Part shown: positions 24,829 through 33,271 of the stretch, piece by piece
How the letters are laid out: every line of letters starts with the position of its first letter
How positions within the stretch are numbered: position 1 is the stretch's first letter
From: Streptomyces sp. TRM49041
Lineage (GTDB): Bacteria > Actinomycetota > Actinomycetes > Streptomycetales > Streptomycetaceae
Reading direction: 5' to 3'
Assembly: GCF_008271805.1 (NCBI RefSeq)
Contig: NZ_VSRY01000147.1
Span: 248,001-312,000, forward strand
Length of the DNA stretch: 64,000 nucleotides
Position numbers and translations under genes: made by a program
Notes under the pieces: generated by a model
The model's database searches: none
What the model was told of the DNA's origin: nothing
What the model saw: the letters and a program-made list of their open reading frames with translations, nothing else

Positions 24829-27132
24829 TCAGGCGACCGCGCTCAGTGTGTCCGCCAGCCTGCGGCGGGCCGCGCGGGCGGCGGGGACGGCCGCGAGTGC
24901 GATCGCGCCCAGGACGGCGCCGGCCGTGAGGGCCAGCAGGTGGAGGAGCGGGGGGCCTTGGGCGATGCCGGCGCCCACGCCGCTCGTTCGGCCCTCGTGG
25001 TCGATCAGCCAGTGGGCGAGCGGCACCCCCAGGGCCGTACCGGCGAGCGCGGCGGCCAGGGCGGTGCAGCCGACGGCGGTCACCGTCACGGCGGTGACCT
25101 CGCGGGGCGACAGCCCCATGGCCTTCAGCGCCAGCAGGTCGCGCTCCCCGTCACGTACCGCTCCGCCGATGGCCGTCGACACCTCGGTCAGGCCGATCAG
25201 GGCGAGGACGATGATCAGCCCGGCGACCACACCGCGCAGGGAGGCGAGCCGGTCGGCGGGGCCCGCGACCGCGTGGATGTCCAAGCGGCCCGCCGCCGCC
25301 TCGGTCAGTTCGGCCCGCACCACGCGCGGGTCGGCGCCGGGCCGGAGCAGTAGGTGGTAGACGGTGGGCTGCAGGGCCGGGTCGTTCTCGCGGAGGGTGT
25401 CGAGCGAGGTGGAGATGGTCCGGCCGCCGTTCTCGGGCTCGATGCTGCGGCCGACGAGGTGCAGCACCTGGGGGTGACCCTCGACGGTGACCCGCACCCA
25501 GTCGCCGACCCGGACGCCGAGCAGGTCCAGCAGACCCTGTCCGGCCACCGCCTCGTCGAGGCCCCGCGCGAGGCGGCCCTCGACGACGGAGTAGGGGTAG
25601 GGGTCCTGGCGGGTGCCGAGGCCGCGCAGGGCGATCGTGCCGGTCTGGCCGGGGACCAGGGCGGCGACCTCCAGACCGCGGTGGGCGGCGATCACGTCGG
25701 GGCTGCGCTGGAGCAGGGCGCGGGCCTCCCGGTCGCCGAGGCCCTCGGCGGGGCGCGCGGTGAGCGCGGCGGCCAGGCCGAGCTGTTCGGGGCGGGAGTC
25801 GAAGCGTTCGATGGTGGTCAAGGCGCCGAGGGCCACGGTGATCAGCAGCAGCGGCAGGGCGAGCCGGGCGACGGTGGCGGGCGTGTGGCGGCCGCGGCCG
25901 AACGCGCGGTGCCAGCCAAGGACCAGGGCGGGCGGTACGCCGGGCAGGGCCAGGGCGCGCCGGACCGGGCGGGAGAGGCCCCGGCCCGCTGCGGTGCCCA
26001 CCGGGGACCCGGCGGGGACGGGCGGGACACGGCCCGCGCGCCAGGCGGCGAGGCCGGTGGCGGCGCCGATCAGGACGACGACGGCGACGGGGATGCCGAG
26101 GAGGGACCCGGCGTGTCCGGGCAGGCCCTGCCAGACGCCGACGGCGTCGCCGAGGCGCCCGGGTATGCGGCTGCCGAGCGCCTGGGTGAGCGCGCTGGCG
26201 AGGGCGGCGCCGAGGGCCGCGTACGCCAGGTGCTGGGCGAGGAAGACCCGGACGACCTGGCCGGGGGTGAAGCCGATGGCCTTGAGGACGGAGATGTCGC
26301 GGAGGTGGCCGCGTACGCGCGTACTGATGGCGCCGAACACGGCGAGCGCGGCGGCGGCCAGCGCGCCGAGCCCGAACAGGCCGAGGACCTGGCCGAGGAG
26401 CCGGGTGTCGCCCTGCGCCTCGGCGCGGGCCTGCCGCCAGTCGGTGACATCGGTGACCGCTCCGGCGCCGAGGGTCGTGACGGCGCGCTGCACGGCGTAC
26501 TCGGTGTCGTCGCCGTCGGTGAGCCGCAGGCCGGTGACGCGGCCGGGCTGTCCGGGGGTGGTGCGCACGGCGGTGGGCGGGGCCCAGACGGTGCCGGGGC
26601 GTTCGCCCGGCCGGTAGCGGGGCTCGGCGCTGTCGGCGACGCCGAGGACGGTGAGGGTCCGGCCGTCGCCGCCGGGCAGGGTGAGGGTGTCGCCGGGCTC
26701 GGCGACCAGTGCCTCCGCGAGGCTGCTCTCCAGGACGACGCCGTCGGGCACGGCCGGGTCGAGCCAGCGGCCCGCGGTGACGAGGGGGCGGCCGGTGGTG
26801 GGCGGCCGGTCGGCGGTGGCGCGCAGCTCGACGGCGGCGCGGGCGCCGCGCGAGGCGACGCCGGTGGCGACGGTGTCGTACGGGCCGGCCGTGGCTGCGA
26901 CACCGTCGAGTTCGGCGAGCCGGGCGGGGTCAGCGGTGCGGCCGGTGTGGATCCAGACGTGCGCGCCCTGGGACTGGGTGAAGACCCGCTGCCAGGGGTT
27001 GGTGGCGTAGCCGAAGAGGGCCGCCGCGAGGAGCAGGGAGGCGACGATCCCCGCGGTGGCTGAGACGAGGAACAGCGCCTCGCCGCGGTGGGTCCGCAGA
27101 TCGGCGTGCGCCCAGCGCAGCATGGCCCGCAC
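24829..27132 (-). CDS. FtsX-like ABC transporter permease
   Basis: 767-residue integral membrane protein with two FtsX (MacB_PCD-type) halves. The N-terminal helix is followed by a large extracytoplasmic domain. A first helix bundle has GLGALAAAALAVFGAISTRV and ends in the coupling motif LKAIGFTPGQV. The C-terminal bundle has DLLALKAMGLSPREVTAVTV. The repeated LKA-hGhxPxxV motif is typical of MacB/LolCE-type permeases, which move or release lipids, peptides or drugs using mechanical force. The start is GTG at 27132 with GAGGGA nine bases upstream, or ATG at 27123. It follows its ATPase gene by five bases. Confidence 0.9.
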   Translation of the reverse strand: MRAMLRWAHADLRTHRGEALFLVSATAGIVASLLLAAALFGYATNPWQRVFTQSQGAHVWIHTGRTADPARLAELDGVAATAGPYDTVATGVASRGARAAVELRATADRPPTTGRPLVTAGRWLDPAVPDGVVLESSLAEALVAEPGDTLTLPGGDGRTLTVLGVADSAEPRYRPGERPGTVWAPPTAVRTTPGQPGRVTGLRLTDGDDTEYAVQRAVTTLGAGAVTDVTDWRQARAEAQGDTRLLGQVLGLFGLGALAAAALAVFGAISTRVRGHLRDISVLKAIGFTPGQVVRVFLAQHLAYAALGAALASALTQALGSRIPGRLGDAVGVWQGLPGHAGSLLGIPVAVVVLIGAATGLAAWRAGRVPPVPAGSPVGTAAGRGLSRPVRRALALPGVPPALVLGWHRAFGRGRHTPATVARLALPLLLITVALGALTTIERFDSRPEQLGLAAALTARPAEGLGDREARALLQRSPDVIAAHRGLEVAALVPGQTGTIALRGLGTRQDPYPYSVVEGRLARGLDEAVAGQGLLDLLGVRVGDWVRVTVEGHPQVLHLVGRSIEPENGGRTISTSLDTLRENDPALQPTVYHLLLRPGADPRVVRAELTEAAAGRLDIHAVAGPADRLASLRGVVAGLIIVLALIGLTEVSTAIGGAVRDGERDLLALKAMGLSPREVTAVTVTAVGCTALAAALAGTALGVPLAHWLIDHEGRTSGVGAGIAQGPPLLHLLALTAGAVLGAIALAAVPAARAARRRLADTLSAVA

Positions 27133-27137
27133 GCCGG

Positions 27138-27980
27138 TCAGTCCCTCAGCTCGACGACGCGGGCGGGTCCGGTGGTACGGCCCCGGCGCCCGCCGTCGCG
27201 CCCGCCGCCGTCCTTGCCGTCGTCACCGTCGTCCCCGAGCGAGGCGTCGTCCGTGACGCGGCCGTCGAAGAAGCTGATCACGCGGTCGGCGGCGCTGGCG
27301 AGCCGGGCGTCGTGGGTGACGAGGACGATGGTCTGGCCGCGTTGGTGGAACCGGCCGAGCAGCCGCATCACCTCGCGGGTGCCCTTGCTGTCGAGGCTGC
27401 CGGCCGGTTCGTCGGCGAGGAGCAGCCGGGGCTGGTTGACCAGGGCGCGGGCGAGGGCGACGCGCTGCTGTTCGCCGCCGGACAGCTCGCCGGGCATGCT
27501 GCGCGCCTTCGCGGCGAGGCCCAGCTCGGCGAGGAGCTTCTCGCGCTCGGCGCGGGCGTGCTTGGCGGAGGCGCCGGCGAGCAGGGCGGGGAACTCGACG
27601 TTGTCGGCGACGGTCAGGTTGGAGACGAGGTTGAAGAACTGGAAGACGATGCCGATGCTGCGGCGCCGCTCCACCGCCCAGCGGGCCTCGGTGTAGGCGG
27701 CGGTGGACTCGCCGTCGAGCTTGATCGTGCCGCTGTCGGGGCGCTGGAGCCCGCCGAGCAGGTGGAGGAGGGTGGACTTGCCCGCGCCGGAGGGGCCGGT
27801 GACGGCGACGAACTCGCCGCGCCGCACGGTCAGGTCGACCCCGCGCACGGCATGGACGGGGCCGCCTTCGCCGTGGTGGGTCCTGGTCAGGCCGTGGGCC
27901 TCCAGCAGGGGTGCCGGGGCGGCGGCGGTGTCGCTCACGGCGGGTTCTCCGGCGCTTGTCGCGGCTTCTCCGGCGCTCAT
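27138..27980 (-). CDS. ABC transporter ATP-binding protein (MacB/LolD type)
   Basis: 280-residue cytoplasmic ATPase. Walker A is GPSGAGKST, Q-loop FQFFNLVSNLT, signature LSGGEQQRVALARAL, Walker B LLLADEPAGSLD, switch His THDARLAS. These are MacB/LolD-type features and fit the FtsX-like permease directly downstream. The C-terminus carries an unusual Gly/Asp-rich then Gly/Arg-rich tail (GDDGDDGKDGGGRDGGRRGR). The gene overlaps the PadR regulator's stop by four bases, so regulator, ATPase and permease form one operon. Confidence 0.92.
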   Translation of the reverse strand: MSAGEAATSAGEPAVSDTAAAPAPLLEAHGLTRTHHGEGGPVHAVRGVDLTVRRGEFVAVTGPSGAGKSTLLHLLGGLQRPDSGTIKLDGESTAAYTEARWAVERRRSIGIVFQFFNLVSNLTVADNVEFPALLAGASAKHARAEREKLLAELGLAAKARSMPGELSGGEQQRVALARALVNQPRLLLADEPAGSLDSKGTREVMRLLGRFHQRGQTIVLVTHDARLASAADRVISFFDGRVTDDASLGDDGDDGKDGGGRDGGRRGRTTGPARVVELRD

Positions 27981-28492
27981 CGCGGCTCCTCCAGCTCCTC
28001 CTGGCAGCGCTCCAGCCAGTCGAGGTCGGCCTGGAGGTGGAGCATGGCGCCCTCGATGAGCAGGTGGGCTGTGCGGTTGTCCCGGTTCTCGGTGGCGGCC
28101 AGCTTGGAAAGGGTGCGCATGGTCCTGAGGTACTCGCGTCGCTGCTTGTTGATGAGGGATATCTGGTCGGCGAGGCCGGTCCGGGGCGCGAGGGCGAGCT
28201 TCATGAAGAACTCGTCCCGTACCCGCGGTTCGTCCGCGGTCTCCTCGAACCAGGCGCTCAGCGCCTCACGTCCGGCGGCGGTGAGGCGGTAGATCTTCTT
28301 GTTCGGCCGGTTCGACTGGGCGACTTCCTCACCCTCGATGAGTCCCGACTTCTCCAGTCGGCCCAGGGTCACGTAGATCTGCCCGACGTTGGGCTGAGGG
28401 TACGCGGCACCCAGCAGTTGCTCAAGGTCCTGCTTGAGCTCGTAGCCGTGCGCGGATCCGTCAGCCAGGAGAGCGAGGAGCTGCATGCGCAC
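27977..28492 (-). CDS. PadR-family transcription regulator
   Basis: 171-residue regulator: N-terminal winged helix (QLLALLADGSAHGYELKQDL, then VGQIYVTLGRLEKSGLIEG and the basic wing NRPNKKIYRLTAAG) and a C-terminal helical dimerisation domain (VirR4-type). PadR proteins usually repress adjacent transporter genes until a ligand binds. It is first gene of the leftward operon with the ATPase and permease. The GTG at 28492 has AAGGAG nine bases upstream. The divergent region carries the element at 28548-28567, a candidate for its operator. Confidence 0.88.
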   Translation of the reverse strand: MRMQLLALLADGSAHGYELKQDLEQLLGAAYPQPNVGQIYVTLGRLEKSGLIEGEEVAQSNRPNKKIYRLTAAGREALSAWFEETADEPRVRDEFFMKLALAPRTGLADQISLINKQRREYLRTMRTLSKLAATENRDNRTAHLLIEGAMLHLQADLDWLERCQEELEEPR

Positions 28493-28547
28493 TCGTGGGC
28501 TCTCCTTCTATCGCGATCCGGGTTCAATGTGCTCTGCGCCCTAGTAT

Positions 28548-28567
28548 CGCCCAATGCCTAACAGGTA
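28548..28567. repeat. inverted repeat copy 1 (CCTAACAGGTA element)
   Basis: CGCCCAATGCCTAACAGGTA lies between the divergent padR and solute-binding protein genes. Its reverse complement recurs at 29937-29955 with one base missing. The short motif CCTAACA occurs again at 30067. Role as an operator is inferred from position and A/T content. Confidence 0.55.
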
Positions 28568-28622
28568 TACATGCCACTGACCTGACGAAGGTGTCCGGTA
28601 CTGGTGTTACAGGGAGGAACCT

Positions 28623-29897
28623 ATGCGGTGGACGCGTGCCGCGGGTAGGGGGCTCCTTGTCGCGGTCCTGCTGCTGGTGGGATCGGTGGCGTCCGGCGTG
28701 CCCGGGGACGGGCCGCGGAGCGCGGGGCGGGGTCCGGTGACGCTGGCCACGGCGGGCGACCTCACCGGATACCTGGGCCCGCTGCTGGACGACTGGAACC
28801 GGGAGCGGCCGGCGGAGAAGGTCACGCTCGTCGAGCTGCCCGACTCGGCCGACGAGACCCGGGCGCAGATGATCACGGATCTGCGGTCCGGCGCGGGCGG
28901 CCGTTTCGACATCCTCAACATCGATGTGGCGTGGACGTCGGAGTTCGCGGCGGCCGGTTGGATCGCTCCGCTGGAGCGGGACCGGTTCGCCCTGGACGAC
29001 TTCCTCCCGCCGGTCGTGGACACGGCGACATACGAAGGCCGGCTGTACGCCGTGCCGTATGTGACGAACGCGGGCATGCTCTTCTACCGCGAGGACCTCC
29101 TGGTGGCGGAGGGCGAGCGACCCCCGCGCACCTGGGCGGAGCTGGAGCGGCAGGCGCGGACGATCGCGCCGAAATACGGCGTCGGCGGTTACGCCGGGCA
29201 GTTCCTGCCGTACGAGGGGCTCACGGTCAACGCCACGGAGGCGATCTACTCGGCGGGCGGCGCGGTCCTCGGTGACGAGGGCGGCCGGGTCGCCGTGGAC
29301 TCGGCCGCGGCGCGGTCCGGGGTGGCGTTCCTGGGCCGGGGTGTGCGGGACGGCTGGATCCCCCGGGAGGCGCTCACGTACAAGGAGGAGGAGTCCCGGC
29401 AGGCGTTCCAGGACGGCCGGCTCCTCTTCCTGCGGAACTGGCCGTACGCCTGGGCGGGCGCCTCCGGGAGCGACTCGAAGGTCGCGGGCCGCTTCGGCGC
29501 TGTGCCGCTGCCGGGCCCGGACGGGCCGGGGACGAGTGTCCTGGGCGGGGCGAACCTCGCGGTGAGCAGCCGGACGCGGCACGCGGAGACGGCGCGCGAC
29601 CTGCTCGCGTATCTGACGAGTGACGCGGTGCAGCGCAGAGTGCTGACGGAGGGCGCGCTGCCGCCGGTGCGGGCCGCGCTGTACGAGGACGCGTCGCTGC
29701 TGCGGCGGTTCCCGTATCTGCCGGCGCTGCGGGAGAGCGTGCTGGCGGCCCGGCCTCGCCCCAAGAGCCCGCAGTACGAGCAGGTCAGTCTGGCCGTCCA
29801 GGCCGTGATGCACGACGCGATGGCACAGCGCCAGTCGTCCGAGGCCGCGGTGCGGCGGCTCGCGGCGGAGCTGGACGCGATCGCGCGCCGCGGCTGA
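28623..29897 (+). CDS. ABC sugar transporter solute-binding protein without lipobox
   Basis: 424-residue extracellular binding protein of the family-1 (maltose/trehalose-binding) type. The signal peptide is MRWTRAAGRGLLVAVLLLVGS followed by VASGVPG; there is no Cys for lipid anchoring, unlike most Gram-positive binding proteins. The mature part has FDILNIDVAWTSEFAAAGWI, YAVPYVTNAGMLFYRED and ALPPVRAALYED, resembling LpqY/ThuE-type proteins. GGAGGAAC precedes the ATG. No permease gene adjoins it, so it may serve the transporter encoded from 33272 or be released. Inverted copies of the CCTAACAGGTA element lie on both sides of the gene. Confidence 0.85.
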   Translation: MRWTRAAGRGLLVAVLLLVGSVASGVPGDGPRSAGRGPVTLATAGDLTGYLGPLLDDWNRERPAEKVTLVELPDSADETRAQMITDLRSGAGGRFDILNIDVAWTSEFAAAGWIAPLERDRFALDDFLPPVVDTATYEGRLYAVPYVTNAGMLFYREDLLVAEGERPPRTWAELERQARTIAPKYGVGGYAGQFLPYEGLTVNATEAIYSAGGAVLGDEGGRVAVDSAAARSGVAFLGRGVRDGWIPREALTYKEEESRQAFQDGRLLFLRNWPYAWAGASGSDSKVAGRFGAVPLPGPDGPGTSVLGGANLAVSSRTRHAETARDLLAYLTSDAVQRRVLTEGALPPVRAALYEDASLLRRFPYLPALRESVLAARPRPKSPQYEQVSLAVQAVMHDAMAQRQSSEAAVRRLAAELDAIARRG

Positions 29898-30136
29898 CGC
29901 ACGCCGCTTCGGATCTCCCGGAGACCCCCTCTTAGTTACCTGTTAGGCATGGGCGCCGCATCGGAGGCGCATATTTCAGCGTTCCCCCAGGGTGACAAAT
30001 CGGTACATAACCAGGTAACCGGCCAGTGTTTATTGCATCGTCGTTGACACGAGGTAAAGCGTGCTACCTAACATGCATGCATAACCGCTGCTCCCTCTGA
30101 GCGGCGCGCACCCTTCACGCAGAAACAGGTCAACGG
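29898..30136. promoter_or_regulatory. regulatory region of the sugar-uptake operon
   Basis: A 239-base, relatively A/T-rich gap before the alpha-glucosidase gene. It holds the second inverted-repeat copy (29937-29955), the dyad TAACCAGGTAACC near 30008-30020, a consensus-like -35 box TTGACA at 30044-30049, and CCTAACATGCATGCAT at about 30067. A -10 box at usual spacing is not clear. Control by a sugar repressor is plausible; no LacI gene is in the window. Confidence 0.5.
29937..29955. repeat. inverted repeat copy 2 (CCTAACAGGTA element)
   Basis: TACCTGTTAGGCATGGGCG is the reverse complement of the 28548-28567 element with one T missing. The two copies bracket the solute-binding protein gene. 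Confidence 0.55.
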
Positions 30137-31816
30137 GTGATGCTCACAGCCCCGGCCGACGACGGCCTCTCGCACCGCCTCACGCACCCCTGGTGGCGCG
30201 ACGCAGTGATCTACCAGGTGTACGTCCGCAGCTTCCTGGACAGCACCGGCGACGGGATCGGCGACCTCGCCGGTGTCCGCACCGGACTGCCGTATCTGAA
30301 GAAGCTCGGCGTGGACGGCATCTGGCTGAGCCCCTTCTATCCCTCGCCGCAGCACGACCACGGCTACGACGTCGCCGACTACCGCGACGTGGACCCGGTC
30401 TACGGCGACCTCGACGAGTTCGGGCTGCTGGTGGCGGACGCCCACCGGCTCGGGATCAAGGTGCTGCTCGACATCGTCCCGAACCACTGCTCCAGCGAGC
30501 ACCCCTGGTTCGGCGAAGCGCTCGCCGCCGGCCCCGGCAGCGAGGCCCGCGCCCGGTTCCACTTCGCCGAGGGCCGGGGCCCGGGCGGCGACGTGCCGCC
30601 GAACAACTGGCACGCGATGTTCGGCGGCCCCGCGTGGAGCCGGGTGACCGAGCCGGACGGCACCCCCGGCCAGTGGTACCTGCACATGTTCACGCCGGAG
30701 CAGCCGGACCTGAACTGGCGCAACCCGGACGTCCCCGCGCACTTCGACGAGGTGCTGCGGTTCTGGCTCGACCGCGGCGTGGACGGGTTCCGGATCGACG
30801 TGGCCGCCGGGCTGTTCAAGCACCCGGACCTGCCGGACTCCCCCGACCCGGAGGCCGACGCCCGCACCCGCGACTCGGTCAACCCGCTCGCCTGGAACCA
30901 GCCCGAGGTGCACGGCGTATGGCGCCAGTGGCGGAAGGTGTGCGAGGAGTACACCGCGAGGGACGGCCGCGAGCGGCTGCTCGTCGGCGAGGTGTCCGTG
31001 CCGACCGCCCGCGAGCACGCCCAGTACGTCCGCCCGGACGAGCTCCACCAGGCGTTCTTCTTCGACCTGCTGGGCGCGCCCTGGGACGCCGCCGCGTTCC
31101 GGAGCGTCATCGACGAGGCGCTGCGGGACATCGCCGGAACCGGCTCCAGCGTCACCTGGGTGCTGAACAACCACGACCAGGTGCGGACCGTCACCCGGTA
31201 CGGGGAGTCCGGCACCGAGGGCAGCGGTCTCGGGGCCGCCCGCGCCCGGGCCGCCGCGCTGCTGCTGCTGGCGCTGCCCGGCGCCGCGTACATCTACCAG
31301 GGCGAGGAGCTGGGCCTGCCGGAGGTCGTCGACCTGCCGGACGAGGTGCTCACCGACCCGATCTTCCGCCGTACCGGCAGCCGGGCCCGGATCCGCGACG
31401 GCTGCCGCGTCCCGCTCCCCTGGTCCGGGCACGCCTCACCGTTCGGGTTCAGCGCGGGCCCCGAGGGCGTACGGCCGTGGCTGCCGCAGCCGGGCTGGTT
31501 CGCCGAGCACGCCACCGAGCGGGCGCTCGCCGACACCCGCTCGTTCTGGCACCTGTACCGCGAGGGCCTGCAGCTGCGGCGCGGGCTGCCCCAGCTGGGC
31601 GAGGGCGCCCTGCGCTGGCTGGACGCGCCGCCCGGGGTCCTCGCGTTCGAGCGGGGCGACGGGCTGGTGTGCGCCGTGAACTTCGGCACCGCGCCGGTGC
31701 CCGCCCCGGTCCCGGGGACGCCGCTGCTGGCGAGCGGGATGTGCCCGCCGGGCGCGCTGCCGGGGTCCACCGCGGCTTGGTGGATCACCGACGGCACCGA
31801 AAACCCCACCCCGTAA
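30137..31816 (+). CDS. GH13 alpha-glucosidase / oligosaccharide hydrolase
   Basis: About 559-residue cytoplasmic GH13 enzyme with no signal peptide. The four GH13 regions are present: DIVPNH, GFRIDVAAGLF with the Asp nucleophile, LLVGEVSVP with the Glu acid/base, and NNHDQVR with the transition-state Asp. The start (WWRDAVIYQVYVRSFLDSTG) is typical of the oligo-1,6-glucosidase/alpha-glucosidase group. It should split imported malto- or isomalto-oligosaccharides to glucose. The start is GTG 30137 or ATG 30140; ribosome binding is weak (AGG). It is first gene of an operon with a binding protein and two permeases. Confidence 0.92.
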   Translation: MMLTAPADDGLSHRLTHPWWRDAVIYQVYVRSFLDSTGDGIGDLAGVRTGLPYLKKLGVDGIWLSPFYPSPQHDHGYDVADYRDVDPVYGDLDEFGLLVADAHRLGIKVLLDIVPNHCSSEHPWFGEALAAGPGSEARARFHFAEGRGPGGDVPPNNWHAMFGGPAWSRVTEPDGTPGQWYLHMFTPEQPDLNWRNPDVPAHFDEVLRFWLDRGVDGFRIDVAAGLFKHPDLPDSPDPEADARTRDSVNPLAWNQPEVHGVWRQWRKVCEEYTARDGRERLLVGEVSVPTAREHAQYVRPDELHQAFFFDLLGAPWDAAAFRSVIDEALRDIAGTGSSVTWVLNNHDQVRTVTRYGESGTEGSGLGAARARAAALLLLALPGAAYIYQGEELGLPEVVDLPDEVLTDPIFRRTGSRARIRDGCRVPLPWSGHASPFGFSAGPEGVRPWLPQPGWFAEHATERALADTRSFWHLYREGLQLRRGLPQLGEGALRWLDAPPGVLAFERGDGLVCAVNFGTAPVPAPVPGTPLLASGMCPPGALPGSTAAWWITDGTENPTP

Positions 31817-31883
31817 CCCCTTCCCTACACCTTCCCTGGACCCCCCACTCGCACCACCACCCCGTAACCCCCACTCGTACCAC
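31807..31883 (+). repeat. C-rich leader with two nested direct repeats
   Basis: The gap between the alpha-glucosidase and the binding-protein gene is almost free of G. CACCCCGTAACCCC occurs at 31807 and 31858, and CCCCACTCGYACCAC at 31843 and 31869. The first copy starts inside the last codons of the glucosidase gene. Confidence 0.6.
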
Positions 31884-31916
31884 CCCTTCGAAATCCCACC
31901 CCCGAAAGGTACGGAC

Positions 31917-33257
31917 ATGATGAGACGACGCTTCACCACAGTGTGCTGCTCGGCCGTCACGGTCGCCCTGGCCCTTGGCGCGACCGCGTGCGGTGGCGGC
32001 CCGGTGACCAAGGCGGACGGCGGCAAGGAACTGGCCGGGCAGACCCTGACGATCGCGGGTGTCTGGTCGGGCGCCGAGCAGAAGAACTTCCAGAAGGTGC
32101 TGGACACCTTCACCGAGAAGACCGGCGCGAAGACCCGGTTCGTCTCCACCGGCGACAACGTCTCCACGGTCGTCGGCAGCAAGATCGAGGGCGGCAACGC
32201 GCCCGACGTGGTGATGGTCCCGCAGGTCGGCGTGCTCCAGCAGTTCGCCAAGCAGAACTGGCTCAAGCCGCTGTCGGACCGGACGGAGAAGGCGGTCGAC
32301 GCCAACTACGCGCCGGTCTGGAAGAATTACGGCTCCGTCGACGGGAAGCTGTACGGCCTGTACTTCAAGGCGTCCAACAAGTCGACCGTCTGGTACAGCC
32401 CCGCCGCCCTCGACCAGGCGGGGGTGAAGCCGCCGACGACGTACGAGGAGATGCTCACCGTCGGCCGCACCGTCGCCGACTCGGGCCTGCCGGCCTTCGC
32501 GGTGGCGGGCGAGGACGGCTGGACGCTCACCGACTGGTTCGAGAACATCTACCTGTCGCAGGCGGGCCCGCAGAAGTACGACCAGCTCGCCAAGCACGAG
32601 ATCAAGTGGACCGACCCGACGGTGGTCGAGGCCCTGAAGACCCTCGGCACGCTCTTCAGCGACGACAAGATGCTGGCCGGCGGCCGGAACGGCGCCCTCT
32701 CCACGGACTTCCCCGGCTCGGTCGAGAAGGTCTTCGGTCCCAAGCCGGAGGCCGGAATGGTCTACGAGGGCGACTTCGTGGCCGGTATCGCGAAGGACGA
32801 GTTCGGCCGGAAGATCGGCGAGGACGCGACGTTCTTCTCGTTCCCGCCGGTCGGCAAGGGGGATGCGCCGGTGGTCAGCGGCGGCGACGCGGCCGTGGTG
32901 CTGAAGGACGGCAAGAACCAGAAGGCCGCGATGGCGTTCATGGAGTTCCTGGCCACCCCCGAGGCGGCCTCCGTGTGGGCGTCCGAGGGCGGCTTCATCT
33001 CCCCCAACAAGGGCCTGGACCTGGGCGCGTACGGGGACACCACGCTGCGGGCCACCGCCAAGTCGCTGATCGACGCCGGTGACACGGTCCGCTTCGACAT
33101 GTCCGACCAGGCGCCGGCGGCGTTCGGCGGCACGAAGGGCGCGGGCGAGTGGAAGATCCTGCAGGACTTCCTGCGCGACCCGTCGAACCCGACCGCCACG
33201 GCGGCCGCGCTGGAGGCCGCTGCGGCCAAGGCGTACCGCACCGCCAACCAGGGCTGA
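31917..33257 (+). CDS. sugar ABC transporter solute-binding lipoprotein
   Basis: 446-residue extracellular lipoprotein. A type II signal peptide is evident: basic N-terminus MMRRRFTTVCC, hydrophobic core VTVALALG, and lipobox ATAC followed by GGG. The mature part is a family-1 periplasmic-binding fold (GNAPDVVMVPQVGVLQQFAK, YFKASNKSTVWYSPAALDQA, PEAASVWASEGGFISPNKGL), like AglE/MalE proteins for alpha-glucosides. GAAAGG lies seven bases before the ATG. It is followed by two permease genes; together with the cytoplasmic glucosidase this is a complete uptake-and-cleave module, apart from the ATPase, which in streptomycetes is usually the shared MsiK. Confidence 0.92.
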   Translation: MMRRRFTTVCCSAVTVALALGATACGGGPVTKADGGKELAGQTLTIAGVWSGAEQKNFQKVLDTFTEKTGAKTRFVSTGDNVSTVVGSKIEGGNAPDVVMVPQVGVLQQFAKQNWLKPLSDRTEKAVDANYAPVWKNYGSVDGKLYGLYFKASNKSTVWYSPAALDQAGVKPPTTYEEMLTVGRTVADSGLPAFAVAGEDGWTLTDWFENIYLSQAGPQKYDQLAKHEIKWTDPTVVEALKTLGTLFSDDKMLAGGRNGALSTDFPGSVEKVFGPKPEAGMVYEGDFVAGIAKDEFGRKIGEDATFFSFPPVGKGDAPVVSGGDAAVVLKDGKNQKAAMAFMEFLATPEAASVWASEGGFISPNKGLDLGAYGDTTLRATAKSLIDAGDTVRFDMSDQAPAAFGGTKGAGEWKILQDFLRDPSNPTATAAALEAAAAKAYRTANQG

Positions 33258-33271
33258 GGCGACCTTTCACC

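Noticed and set aside
25354..27063. 569-codon rightward frame over the FtsX permease gene
   Set aside because: Extreme Gly/Ala/Glu composition typical of the complement of a G/C-rich gene, and no ribosome binding site.
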